11,932 nt of DNA, from contig JAHKKQ010000066.1 in assembly GCA_020027805.1 (NCBI GenBank), forward strand, positions 1 to 11,932. Reading direction: 5' to 3'. Positions 1-6,743 of this stretch are shown here, piece by piece. The stretch is from Candidatus Dadabacteria bacterium. Its GTDB lineage: Bacteria > Desulfobacterota_D > UBA1144 > Nemesobacterales > UBA2774. Both the position numbers and the translations under genes were made by a program. The notes beneath the pieces are model-generated. The model saw only the letters and a program-made list of their open reading frames with translations. It was not told the origin of the DNA and ran no database searches. The first letter of the stretch is position 1, and every line of letters begins with the position of its first letter.

Positions 1-390
1 CAATTCGAAAAATTTTGTCTTACCCTCCCTACGGACAGCGTAAAGTTCATCGATATCAGGAATGGGGAACCGCTTACCTTGACGGGCAGGCTGAGCAATG
101 ACGGATTCATAATCGAGACATACTCAATATTCCCGCAGCTGAGGTCTCCTTATAATTTTAAGGACCGCGCGAGATACGAATCGATGAGGAGCAAGGCATT
201 GAAGCTGGTCCTGGCGCGTGGGATCATTAGCTACCGCGTACCGGCCGATGAAACATTCCGAGTCGATGGAGCTAATAAGGAAGTTGGGGACTGGGATGAG
301 AAAAGCGAGTATGGTAGATTCAATGATTTGAGAGGATTGTCCGAGACGCTAAAGAATAGCTTGTCGGAATTCCTATCTTCGGATCATTAG
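1..390 (+). CDS. 3' end of an unrecognised protein (partial at window edge)
   Basis: The reading frame is open from the first base of the window and ends with TAG at 388-390, giving about 129 residues of C-terminal sequence; the true start lies outside the window. A TTG at 79 is in frame, but there is no reason to prefer it because coding-like sequence (FEKFCLTLPTDSVKFIDIRN) precedes it. The fragment is soluble-looking, mixed alpha/beta, with a charged C-terminal helix region and no membrane segment or catalytic motif that I recognise. It is followed after 34 bases by the tandem glycosyltransferase gene on the same strand, so it probably belongs to the same glycan locus. I do not assign a function. 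Confidence 0.6.
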   Translation, partial: QFEKFCLTLPTDSVKFIDIRNGEPLTLTGRLSNDGFIIETYSIFPQLRSPYNFKDRARYESMRSKALKLVLARGIISYRVPADETFRVDGANKEVGDWDEKSEYGRFNDLRGLSETLKNSLSEFLSSDH

Positions 391-424
391 ATTTAGGTAA
401 ACATACCGGGGCTATGTACTGATA

Positions 425-1963
425 ATGAGGAAAGCGACTTTCATAATACCGGTCCTAAACGCGTCCGGCAGATTGAATGAAACCCTGAACAGCATTATCG
501 CTCAATGTGGAGAGGAGGCCCAGATAATTTGCCTCGTGGACAGTGCTGTCTATAGCTTTACAAGAGAATCCGCAGCGCGAGATTGTGCCTCGGTGATGTT
601 TTTAAAATCAGACTTCAAATCGGAGGGCGTTGCCCGGATCCTCAACCGGGGAATATCTCTCTCCGAAGGTGATGTTATTTTCTTTATTACTCAGCCGGTA
701 ATTCTCCTTCCAGGTCTAGTAGACACCTATATTAAAAATTTGCTTTCTCACGAATCGATAGGCTACGTATACGGGAATTTTATTGAAGAAACGGGACCCG
801 ACAAGGAGGTGGTCAGAGAAGTCAAAACCGATAATTTCGACTATTCCGAAGCGTCACAGATCGGACCAGTCCGCGCTATAAAGAGAGAGGTCTTGGATGC
901 GGTTGGTTATTACGACAGCGGCTTGAAACATTCTTTCGACTACGACCTGAGGTTAAGGATTTTCGAAAGATTTGAGATAACCCGCGTCGAGGAGCTTCTG
1001 TACAAGGTTACAAATAATGTCTCAGAGGCCCGGTCGAACGACCCTGTGAAACCGTTATATTGTTATATTCCGTCGAACGATAATCCACAAAATTATTCGT
1101 ATTTACAGTACAATCATGAAGAGGAAAAAGAGTACCGCGAATCATGCTTCGGCTCCCTCAAGAGGCGGGGAGCATTTTTAACTCATAGCTCCATTCCCGT
1201 TGAGTGCAATCATGGAGACACAAACGGCCCGCAGGTTAGCGTGATCATCCCGTTATATAACCGGGCGGAGTACATAGGCGGGGCAATCGAGAGTGTGCTG
1301 AACGGAGCGTGGAAGGACTTTGAAATCATAATTGTCGATAACGGCTCATCGGACGGCAGCGTCGGCGCAGTCGAAAAATATCTCAATGAAGGGAACATCA
1401 CGCTCCTTAAAATCAAGGCCACCAACACGGCCGGGGCATTGAATCTGGGTATAAGACATGCGAGGGGCAAATACATATGTCAGCTTGACTCGGACGACCT
1501 CTATACGCCCAAGACCCTGGGAACACTTTATTCATACATGGAATCGAACCCCGGATCTGCCCTCGGCGTTTCGTATTATGACTGCATCGGGCCCGATGAC
1601 CAGGCGCTAGCAGAATACGGAGTGGTCAGACATCCGGAATACGACAGGAACAACCTTATCAGGACAGACGGCCTCGGTGCCGCCAGGATATGGCACCGCT
1701 GCGTATTGGAGGAACTGGGCGGGTTCGATGAAGAGAACCTAGGCAGCTACGGTGAGGACTACGACCTTGCCTTAAAGATATCTGAAAAATACGATATCCT
1801 CCGCATACCTTATGTATTATATCACTACAGGATGAATCATAAGCGGGCGGAAGAGAAAACCGATTACTTAATGAGGCACGCTAAAAAAACATTTGCGAGA
1901 AGATCGGTCATCATGCGAAGGCGGCTGATAAACGGCGCCTCAGGGGAAGACGGAACACCGTAA
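425..1963 (+). CDS. Tandem GT2-like glycosyltransferase (two domains, first one degenerate)
   Basis: This 512-residue protein has two family 2 (GT-A fold) glycosyltransferase-like halves. Residues about 1-215 begin with the typical ATFIIPVLNASGRL strand-loop, but where a DxD is expected (88-90, after GDVIFF) there is Ile-Thr-Gln, so this half may not bind a metal-nucleotide sugar. Residues about 271-500 are canonical: VSVIIPLYNR at the start, DSDD at 355-358 as the metal-binding motif, and GEDYD at 443-447 in the acceptor/catalytic-base region. No membrane segment is visible, so it is probably cytoplasmic or membrane-associated and transfers a sugar to a growing lipid-linked glycan; donor and acceptor are unknown. 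The ATG at 425 has only a weak upstream G-rich stretch. Its stop overlaps the next start (TAATG), indicating translational coupling with the QueC-like gene. Confidence 0.88.
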   Translation: MRKATFIIPVLNASGRLNETLNSIIAQCGEEAQIICLVDSAVYSFTRESAARDCASVMFLKSDFKSEGVARILNRGISLSEGDVIFFITQPVILLPGLVDTYIKNLLSHESIGYVYGNFIEETGPDKEVVREVKTDNFDYSEASQIGPVRAIKREVLDAVGYYDSGLKHSFDYDLRLRIFERFEITRVEELLYKVTNNVSEARSNDPVKPLYCYIPSNDNPQNYSYLQYNHEEEKEYRESCFGSLKRRGAFLTHSSIPVECNHGDTNGPQVSVIIPLYNRAEYIGGAIESVLNGAWKDFEIIIVDNGSSDGSVGAVEKYLNEGNITLLKIKATNTAGALNLGIRHARGKYICQLDSDDLYTPKTLGTLYSYMESNPGSALGVSYYDCIGPDDQALAEYGVVRHPEYDRNNLIRTDGLGAARIWHRCVLEELGGFDEENLGSYGEDYDLALKISEKYDILRIPYVLYHYRMNHKRAEEKTDYLMRHAKKTFARRSVIMRRRLINGASGEDGTP

Positions 1964-3132
1964 TGATAATTCATAAGCCGGAAATAAATTCGGACGCCGG
2001 GGAAGTAATCGTATCGTCCAGGGTCGAATTCAAGACTCCTCTGTCGGGTATGTCCGAAAGGCTCTGGCTCGCGTTTCCCAAAGATTACGAAGACCTAGTT
2101 ACGGACAGGGCAGACGCCTTCCTCTCCGCAATGGTGCTTTTAGCCATGCAGCACGGCGAGGACATAGAGGTCAGGGGAGAAGTCTCCCCGCGTTTACTTA
2201 TCGGGATTAACGAATATCAATTGCCCTTCTGCATGTGGTTCCCATGGAGATTCAAACCGGTACGCATAGAGTGCGAATCCCTGACTGTCCCGAGCACCGA
2301 AAGCGGCCGGGACCTCGTGGTTTCGGCGTTTTCAGGCGGCGTGGATTCATTCTTCACTTTAAAGTCGTATCTATCACGAAACGAGCTTCCGGAATCCGCG
2401 CGTATCTCTCACCTTCTATTCGTACACGGTTTCGACATAAAGCTCGACCACCTGAAATCCTACCCGCTTCTGAGAGACGACTACAGAGGGATGTGCGACA
2501 GGCTCGGGATAAAGCTGATAAGCTGCAGAATGAACTGCCAGCAATTCGGCACGCGGATCAACTGGGGGGTGTTCCACGGCTCGGCGCTGATCGGCGCCGC
2601 GCACGCCGCAGGAAAACGGACCACCATGTTCTACGTGCCCTCGTCTCACACTTATACAAGCCTCATGCCCTGGGGCTCCGACCCGGGAATCGACTACCTC
2701 CTTTCGACAGAAACAACTCAGGTGATACATCACGGTACCGGCTTCAGGAGAACGGAAAAGACGGAGGCGATAGCCCGCTGGGAAGAGACTCACGACAAGC
2801 TGAGGGTCTGCGCGTTCGACGACAGTACCCTTAACTGTTCCAAATGCGAGAAATGCATCCGCACGATGATGACGCTCGATATGCTCGGGGTGCTGGAACG
2901 GTACTCCACCTTCCAACAACCGCTGACCGGCAGTCTCATACGAAGCTGCAGATACCGGAACAGGAGCGATTTTTCGTTTGCAAATGAAATTATAAGCTAT
3001 GCCTACCGGAAGAAGAGATGGGACATCGTTACCAATCTCTCGTACGCTTACTTAAAGAGCTTTATACTTCGGTCGTTCAGGTTTCTGAGAACAAAACTGA
3101 GGGACGCAATAAAAAGAGCACCGGTCAGCTAG
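1963..3132 (+). CDS. QueC-like PP-loop ATPase with zinc-site cysteines
   Basis: This 389-residue protein carries the N-type ATP-pyrophosphatase (PP-loop) signature SGGVDS at 124-129. Near the C-terminus are cysteines at 283, 292, 295 and 298, a CX8CX2CX2C spacing that matches the zinc site of 7-cyano-7-deazaguanine synthase QueC. Family knowledge: such enzymes adenylate a carboxylate with ATP and release pyrophosphate, and QueC then converts the carboxylate to a nitrile via an amide. The protein is much longer than ordinary QueC (about 220-230 residues): about 115 N-terminal residues form an extra domain I do not recognise, and a basic tail follows the zinc motif. No preQ0 pathway genes are nearby; it is fused in expression to a glycosyltransferase by a one-base start/stop overlap. 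A role in amidating or adenylating a sugar acid or another carboxylate is inferred, not shown. It should not be called QueC itself. Confidence 0.8.
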   Translation: MIIHKPEINSDAGEVIVSSRVEFKTPLSGMSERLWLAFPKDYEDLVTDRADAFLSAMVLLAMQHGEDIEVRGEVSPRLLIGINEYQLPFCMWFPWRFKPVRIECESLTVPSTESGRDLVVSAFSGGVDSFFTLKSYLSRNELPESARISHLLFVHGFDIKLDHLKSYPLLRDDYRGMCDRLGIKLISCRMNCQQFGTRINWGVFHGSALIGAAHAAGKRTTMFYVPSSHTYTSLMPWGSDPGIDYLLSTETTQVIHHGTGFRRTEKTEAIARWEETHDKLRVCAFDDSTLNCSKCEKCIRTMMTLDMLGVLERYSTFQQPLTGSLIRSCRYRNRSDFSFANEIISYAYRKKRWDIVTNLSYAYLKSFILRSFRFLRTKLRDAIKRAPVS

Positions 3133-3256
3133 CTACATTTTATCCGGCCGGCAATTCGGCAAGCCTGTAAAAAATCCGCTATCGGCTATATTATTTCAGG
3201 TATTATTGGTGCATAAGCGCTTAATAAATACAGGCGCAATCCTTACCCATATACAT

Positions 3257-3262
3257 AAGGAG
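3257..3262 (+). promoter_or_regulatory. Ribosome binding site AAGGAG
   Basis: A perfect AAGGAG lies five bases before the ATG at 3268. It is the clearest Shine-Dalgarno sequence in the window and fixes the start of the secreted-protein gene. Most neighbouring genes instead rely on start/stop overlaps or weak sites, so this gene may be translated more strongly and independently. Confidence 0.75.
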
Positions 3263-3267
3263 AATAT

Positions 3268-3921
3268 ATGAGACGTAAACCAGAGGTCACGTTCACCTAT
3301 TTATCGGCAGTTATCCTGTTCGCAATTCTTGTACAGGCGGGTTTTGTATTCGCCGACGAGTCAAATAAGTGCTCGGATATCGAAAAGGACATAGCTGAGG
3401 CATCGACCCAGGGGACGGCTTCCCTCTTCGCGAACGAAGGCAATAAACCGGGCTCCGTCAGATATGAATCGGGCGCTATATTGCAGAAAGCGGATGCCGG
3501 CATGCCCCACGCCGTAAAACCGACGGACCTCTGCCCCGCCGGCTGTGAGCTGAGGCCTAACCCCGTTATCGTTTTTAAAGCCGTGCCTCAGAAGTTCCTG
3601 ACCAATTACTCAGGTTATGATCAGTGTCAGAAGCTGTTGGAAGAGACACAGAAGAACCCGTTTGAATATAATGAGCAGTTTGATTCCATGTCACAGGTGC
3701 AGGACTGGTTTTCAAGCTTTTCGAGAGGTAAGGGGTCAGACGGTCAGGACCTTTACAAGAGGTGCAGCGGCCAGTGCAGCCCTCAGTATGAATTCTTTAT
3801 AACCAGCGACGGCGGGAAGCTCGCGCTCGATGCCGATGTCGTTTGCGGTCATGCTAGGGACAAGAGCAACAACATGTACGATATTTCATACAGCTACAAG
3901 TGGATTTGCCAAAGTAACTAA
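3268..3921 (+). CDS. Secreted cysteine-rich protein of unknown function
   Basis: This 217-residue protein starts with a classic Sec signal peptide: basic MRRK, a hydrophobic stretch at about 11-28 and a likely cleavage after Ala29 (VFA|DES). The mature part has eight cysteines, several in close pairs (CPAGC, CSGQC), which would allow four disulfide bonds and suggests an extracytoplasmic location. No lipobox precedes the first cysteine (35), so it is not an obvious lipoprotein. I do not recognise the fold. The gene is separated from its neighbours by 135 bases upstream and about 270 bases downstream and has a strong RBS, so it looks like its own transcription unit inserted among glycan genes. 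Function is unknown; a periplasmic or secreted structural or binding protein is possible. Confidence 0.8.
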   Translation: MRRKPEVTFTYLSAVILFAILVQAGFVFADESNKCSDIEKDIAEASTQGTASLFANEGNKPGSVRYESGAILQKADAGMPHAVKPTDLCPAGCELRPNPVIVFKAVPQKFLTNYSGYDQCQKLLEETQKNPFEYNEQFDSMSQVQDWFSSFSRGKGSDGQDLYKRCSGQCSPQYEFFITSDGGKLALDADVVCGHARDKSNNMYDISYSYKWICQSN

Positions 3922-4192
3922 CCGCAGACAAATGATTTATCCATATTGATATTCCGGCCTCCCCGGGGCATCGGACTCGAGCCGGAGTCACCATATATAC
4001 GCCGTGCAATAAGCAGGACTAACGATATATGGATAACCCTATATTATGGGGCTGATGCCGCAATTGTGTCTGAACTTCGGCCTCATGCTCAGGTTCCTAC
4101 GGATCGTTACACCCGTAAAAGTGAGAATAACAATTTTATCAACAGTATAGACAAGTTATTCCCGCAGTTGTAGTCTGAAATATAAATCTGTT
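3922..4192. other. Gene-poor spacer before the first NodZ-like gene
   Basis: No convincing intact gene is seen in these 271 bases. The frame of the preceding secreted-protein gene happens to stay open after its TAA until TAG at 4171-4173. A 10-bp perfect inverted repeat (TTATCCATAT at 3937-3946, ATATGGATAA at 4027-4036, 80-base spacer) is present and may be chance in AT-rich DNA. From about 4077 on, the spacer is homologous to the end of the broken glycosyltransferase gene near 6572-6668. No clear terminator or promoter was found. Confidence 0.5.
4077..4173 (+). pseudogene. Relic of a gene tail, matching the region before the third NodZ-like gene
   Basis: The last 31 codons of this frame (RPHAQVPTDRYTRK... 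ending NSIDKLFPQL and TAG at 4171-4173) align without gaps to the same frame at 6573-6668 (RPHTQVQTDRNTRQ... ending NRIDNLFPQL, TAG). Over 87 bases there are 11 differences; they change eight codons and leave only one synonymous change, which looks like drift rather than purifying selection. I infer that both are C-terminal stumps of a gene that once preceded the NodZ-like gene, possibly a glycosyltransferase of the 7773-8996 kind; the latter link is weak. Nothing upstream of about 4077 resembles the rest of that gene. Confidence 0.4.
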
Positions 4193-4248
4193 ATGAATGA
4201 AGATAAATATCTAATAGTAAAAGGGATAGCGGGGTTAGGTAACCGGAT
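4165..4248 (+). repeat. 84-bp perfect direct repeat, copy A
   Basis: These 84 bases are identical to 6660-6743. The repeat covers the last codons and stop of the upstream relic, the 19-base spacer and the first 18 codons of the first NodZ-like gene. Immediately outside it the two copies differ at about 12-16% of positions, so the block has been copied or exchanged more recently than its flanks diverged. Confidence 0.9.
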
Positions 4249-5251
4249 TCTCGCAGCTCTGACGGGAATCCTGTACGCGCGACTGGCCGGCCGGAGGCTG
4301 ATTATCGACTGGAGCGATCCGGCTTATTCAAATAGCGGAACCAACGTTTTTCACGATCTATTTCTGTGCACGCTATATGACCCTGCAGACAAGATACCGG
4401 CAACAGGTTCGGTGAGTCCCGCAATCTGGCAAGGCAATCTCTACAATTCAGCGACTTCCATGAGAAAACCTTACAAGAATAATACGGAATTCCTGAAAAA
4501 TACTTCAATCGATCTTACGAGATTGAAGTATGGGGAAGAAATTGCGGTCATGTGGGCATACCACGGTGAAGTTGATCAGCTGAGAGGCCATTTTAAAGGT
4601 ACATACGAAGAATACGCGGAAATGAGTAAGGAAGCTATATTGAGCGGGTTGCTCCGGGAAGACCTTATACTTCACCCGCGGATTCAAAGCAAGGTTAATG
4701 AATTCAGACAAAAAGAATTCAGCAGGAAAACCGTCGGCGTACATATTCGCTACACTGACCACCGGGCCGGTCTTCTGGCTATCCTCGACAAACTCAACAC
4801 ACTTTTAAGGCTAGAGCCCGGACTGCAGGTCTTTCTGGCAACTGATAATATACAAATCAAAAAAATGTTAGAAGAGAATTACCCGGGCGTAATTACAACA
4901 CCCCATTGGTATCCGAAACCGGGATCACGGATACACAACAACTTAGCTTGCCCGGATCGGTTAGAGAGCGGCATCGAATCTCTCGTAGATCTATATCTGC
5001 TCGCAGAATGTGACTATTTGATCATAGATACGAGTTCCACCTTTTCTTACGTAGCGATGTTGCTTGCCAAGGCTCCAAACTCGGATGTATACGACCTGGC
5101 CGCAGGAGGGAAATTAACTCCCAGGATCAGGCACTGGTCCTGGAGACTCATGCTAAAACTGGGGCTTTATTCCTGGGGTTTGAACTCTCTCAGCAGATTT
5201 CTGAGAGTATTAAAATACGCAAAACCGAAAAAAGATTTCAATACTGATTGA
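4193..5251 (+). CDS. NodZ/GT23-like glycosyltransferase, paralog 1 (probable fucosyltransferase superfamily)
   Basis: This 352-residue protein shows the three-motif layout of the alpha-1,6/O-fucosyltransferase superfamily (GT-B fold; NodZ, FUT8 and relatives). An N-terminal KGIAGLGNR loop lies at 10-18, followed by GRRLIIDWSD. Motif I is VHIRYTD (HxR at 184-186), motif II is LATDN (215-219), and motif III is CDYLIIDTSSTFSY (273-286). In this superfamily the HxR arginine contacts the GDP-sugar, so transfer of fucose from GDP-fucose is the likely reaction, inferred from fold rather than proven specificity. No membrane segment is visible; it probably acts at the cytoplasmic face. The ATG at 4193 is supported by the identical start of paralog 3, although the RBS is weak. 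Its TGA lies 29 bases before the preferred start of paralog 2, so the two are probably co-transcribed. Confidence 0.82.
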   Translation: MNEDKYLIVKGIAGLGNRILAALTGILYARLAGRRLIIDWSDPAYSNSGTNVFHDLFLCTLYDPADKIPATGSVSPAIWQGNLYNSATSMRKPYKNNTEFLKNTSIDLTRLKYGEEIAVMWAYHGEVDQLRGHFKGTYEEYAEMSKEAILSGLLREDLILHPRIQSKVNEFRQKEFSRKTVGVHIRYTDHRAGLLAILDKLNTLLRLEPGLQVFLATDNIQIKKMLEENYPGVITTPHWYPKPGSRIHNNLACPDRLESGIESLVDLYLLAECDYLIIDTSSTFSYVAMLLAKAPNSDVYDLAAGGKLTPRIRHWSWRLMLKLGLYSWGLNSLSRFLRVLKYAKPKKDFNTD

Positions 5252-5280
5252 CGAATATTTTTTTACGCGCCGGTATTCAA

Positions 5281-6336
5281 ATGTCGAATAGGAGCAAAGA
5301 TAAATATTTGTTGGTCAAAGGTAAAGCAGGGTTTGGAAACCGTATAGAGTCTTTACTAACTTCCATCCTGTACGCGAAGCTGAGCGGGAGGAGATTGTAC
5401 GTCGATTGGAGCGATCCCACTTACTCCGACGGCGGGGTTAACTCTTTCCACACGTTCTTTGAGTGCCCTCTCGTCGATCCGAACGATCAATTCCCTGAAA
5501 CGGATTCAGTAAAGCCTGAAATATGGAAAGGACATCTCCATAAGTCCATTAAAGATATGCAGAGGATCCTCGGGAATATCACCGGTCCGGATGACAGCCG
5601 ACTGAGATTATCGGCCGATCCCTCGAAACCGGACTACAGCGAGGACCTGCTGATCATGTGGATGCATCTCGAGAGAGTCGACGATCTCAGAGGACATTTG
5701 AAGGGACAATATAAACAAATTGCTTATTCGAGCACCGAAGATATATTGAAAGGACTCCTGAAGGAAAACCTCATACTCCGAAGCGAGATACGCGAGCGGG
5801 TCGATCATTTCAGACGTGAGCGTTTTAATTCCGAGATGATCGGCCTCCACATCCGTTACACCGATATGAAAATCGACCTCCCGAATATCCTTCAAAAACT
5901 CGAAGCGGTTTTAAAGCACAGACCTGCCTGCCAAATCTTCCTCGCGACGGACAATGAAGAAATCAAGGAACAACTGGAGAAGAGCCATCCGAATGTAGTT
6001 ACGGCGCCTCATTGGTATGCGGTTCCCGGATCACATATACATCAGAACAGCGATTGCGCGGACCGTATGGAAAACGGTATCGAAGCGCTGGTCGATTTGT
6101 ATCTGCTCGCGGAATGCGATTATCTCATTATCGACTCGAGATCGAGATTTGCTTATCTGGCCAAACTGCTCTCGAAGTCCCCGAGCTCGCGTATATTCGA
6201 CGTCAATGTAACAAAAAAACGGCGCCTACAAATGAGGAGCCTGATTTTGCGGCTATCAGCAAAACTAGGGTGGTACTCATTGGGTTTAAGAGTAATAAAT
6301 ACCGGCGGATGGATACTAAACCGGCTGCATCTCTGA
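5281..6336 (+). CDS. NodZ/GT23-like glycosyltransferase, paralog 2
   Basis: This second member of the tandem family has 351 residues from the ATG at 5281. A TTG at 5248, overlapping the previous stop, would add 11 residues, but the ATG gives a length and N-terminus (MSNRSKDKYLLVKGKAGFGN) matching paralogs 1 (352) and 3 (350). Neither start has a good RBS. The superfamily motifs are present: KGKAGFGNR near the start, LHIRYTD with HxR at 190-192, LATDN at 221-225, and CDYLIIDSRSRFAY from 279. The last motif differs from the DTSS-x-FSY of the other two copies. It is the most divergent of the three and uses more GC-rich codons, so it may use another acceptor or donor. A GDP-fucose-type donor is inferred from the family. 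Confidence 0.8.
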   Translation: MSNRSKDKYLLVKGKAGFGNRIESLLTSILYAKLSGRRLYVDWSDPTYSDGGVNSFHTFFECPLVDPNDQFPETDSVKPEIWKGHLHKSIKDMQRILGNITGPDDSRLRLSADPSKPDYSEDLLIMWMHLERVDDLRGHLKGQYKQIAYSSTEDILKGLLKENLILRSEIRERVDHFRRERFNSEMIGLHIRYTDMKIDLPNILQKLEAVLKHRPACQIFLATDNEEIKEQLEKSHPNVVTAPHWYAVPGSHIHQNSDCADRMENGIEALVDLYLLAECDYLIIDSRSRFAYLAKLLSKSPSSRIFDVNVTKKRRLQMRSLILRLSAKLGWYSLGLRVINTGGWILNRLHL

Positions 6337-6384
6337 GTCGTATCATCGAATATTAGTTTTGATACCGCCGATATTACATCTACA

Positions 6385-6668
6385 ATGAATAAGATACTAA
6401 ATCACTATATCATCGTTTTATACAGCAAACTTAAATCATTTTACAACCGGAGGAGAAGCTGCCCCGCTATTATAATCGTTAACTCTATAGACGAATCAGA
6501 ATATACCAAACTTGCCCCGCCTATTTACATCGCCAGGGCATTTCTGCTAATACAGCAATTCTGCCCGGGTCTCGGCCTCATACCCAGGTTCAAACGGATC
6601 GTAACACCCGTCAAATTGAGCATAACAATTTTATCAACCGTATAGACAACTTATTCCCACAGTTGTAG
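6385..6668 (+). pseudogene. Internally deleted glycosyltransferase gene
   Basis: From ATG 6385 the first about 57 codons resemble the N-terminus of the intact glycosyltransferase at 7773: LYSKLK versus LYNKLK, then NSIDESEYTKLAPPIYI versus NGVDESNYTKHALLIYI. The similarity stops abruptly near 6553. About 20 bases further on, in a different frame, comes the tail RPHTQVQTDRNTRQ... ending LFPQL and TAG at 6666-6668, which is shared with the relic before paralog 1. In the first frame, translation runs into unrelated sequence and stops at 6645 after 86 codons. The simplest reading is that a gene of about 1.2 kb lost its middle, including the whole donor-binding half, leaving head and tail out of frame. 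A functional 86-residue protein is unlikely. That the tail belongs to the same original gene is inference. Confidence 0.6.
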
Positions 6669-6743
6669 TCTGAAATATAAATCTGTTATGAATGAAGATA
6701 AATATCTAATAGTAAAAGGGATAGCGGGGTTAGGTAACCGGAT
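6660..6743 (+). repeat. 84-bp perfect direct repeat, copy B
   Basis: Identical to 4165-4248 (offset 2495 bases). It spans the end of the broken glycosyltransferase, the 19-base spacer and the first 18 codons of the third NodZ-like gene. The sharp change from zero differences to 12 differences in the next 74 bases, nearly all synonymous, marks a recombination or gene-conversion boundary. Confidence 0.9.

Noticed and set aside
2235..2834. 199-codon + strand frame and a 167-codon - strand frame (2416-2919) within the QueC-like gene
   Set aside because: Both are shadows of the QueC-like gene in other frames; their translations are Arg/Pro-rich without recognisable motifs, while the main frame has conserved PP-loop and zinc motifs.
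3126..3165. Possible terminator after the QueC-like gene (GCCG ... CGGC near 3147-3160)
   Set aside because: The stem is only four base pairs and is not followed by a T-run.
5248..5280. TTG 5248 as start of paralog 2
   Set aside because: It adds 11 residues absent from the two paralogs and has no ribosome binding site; ATG 5281 restores equal length.
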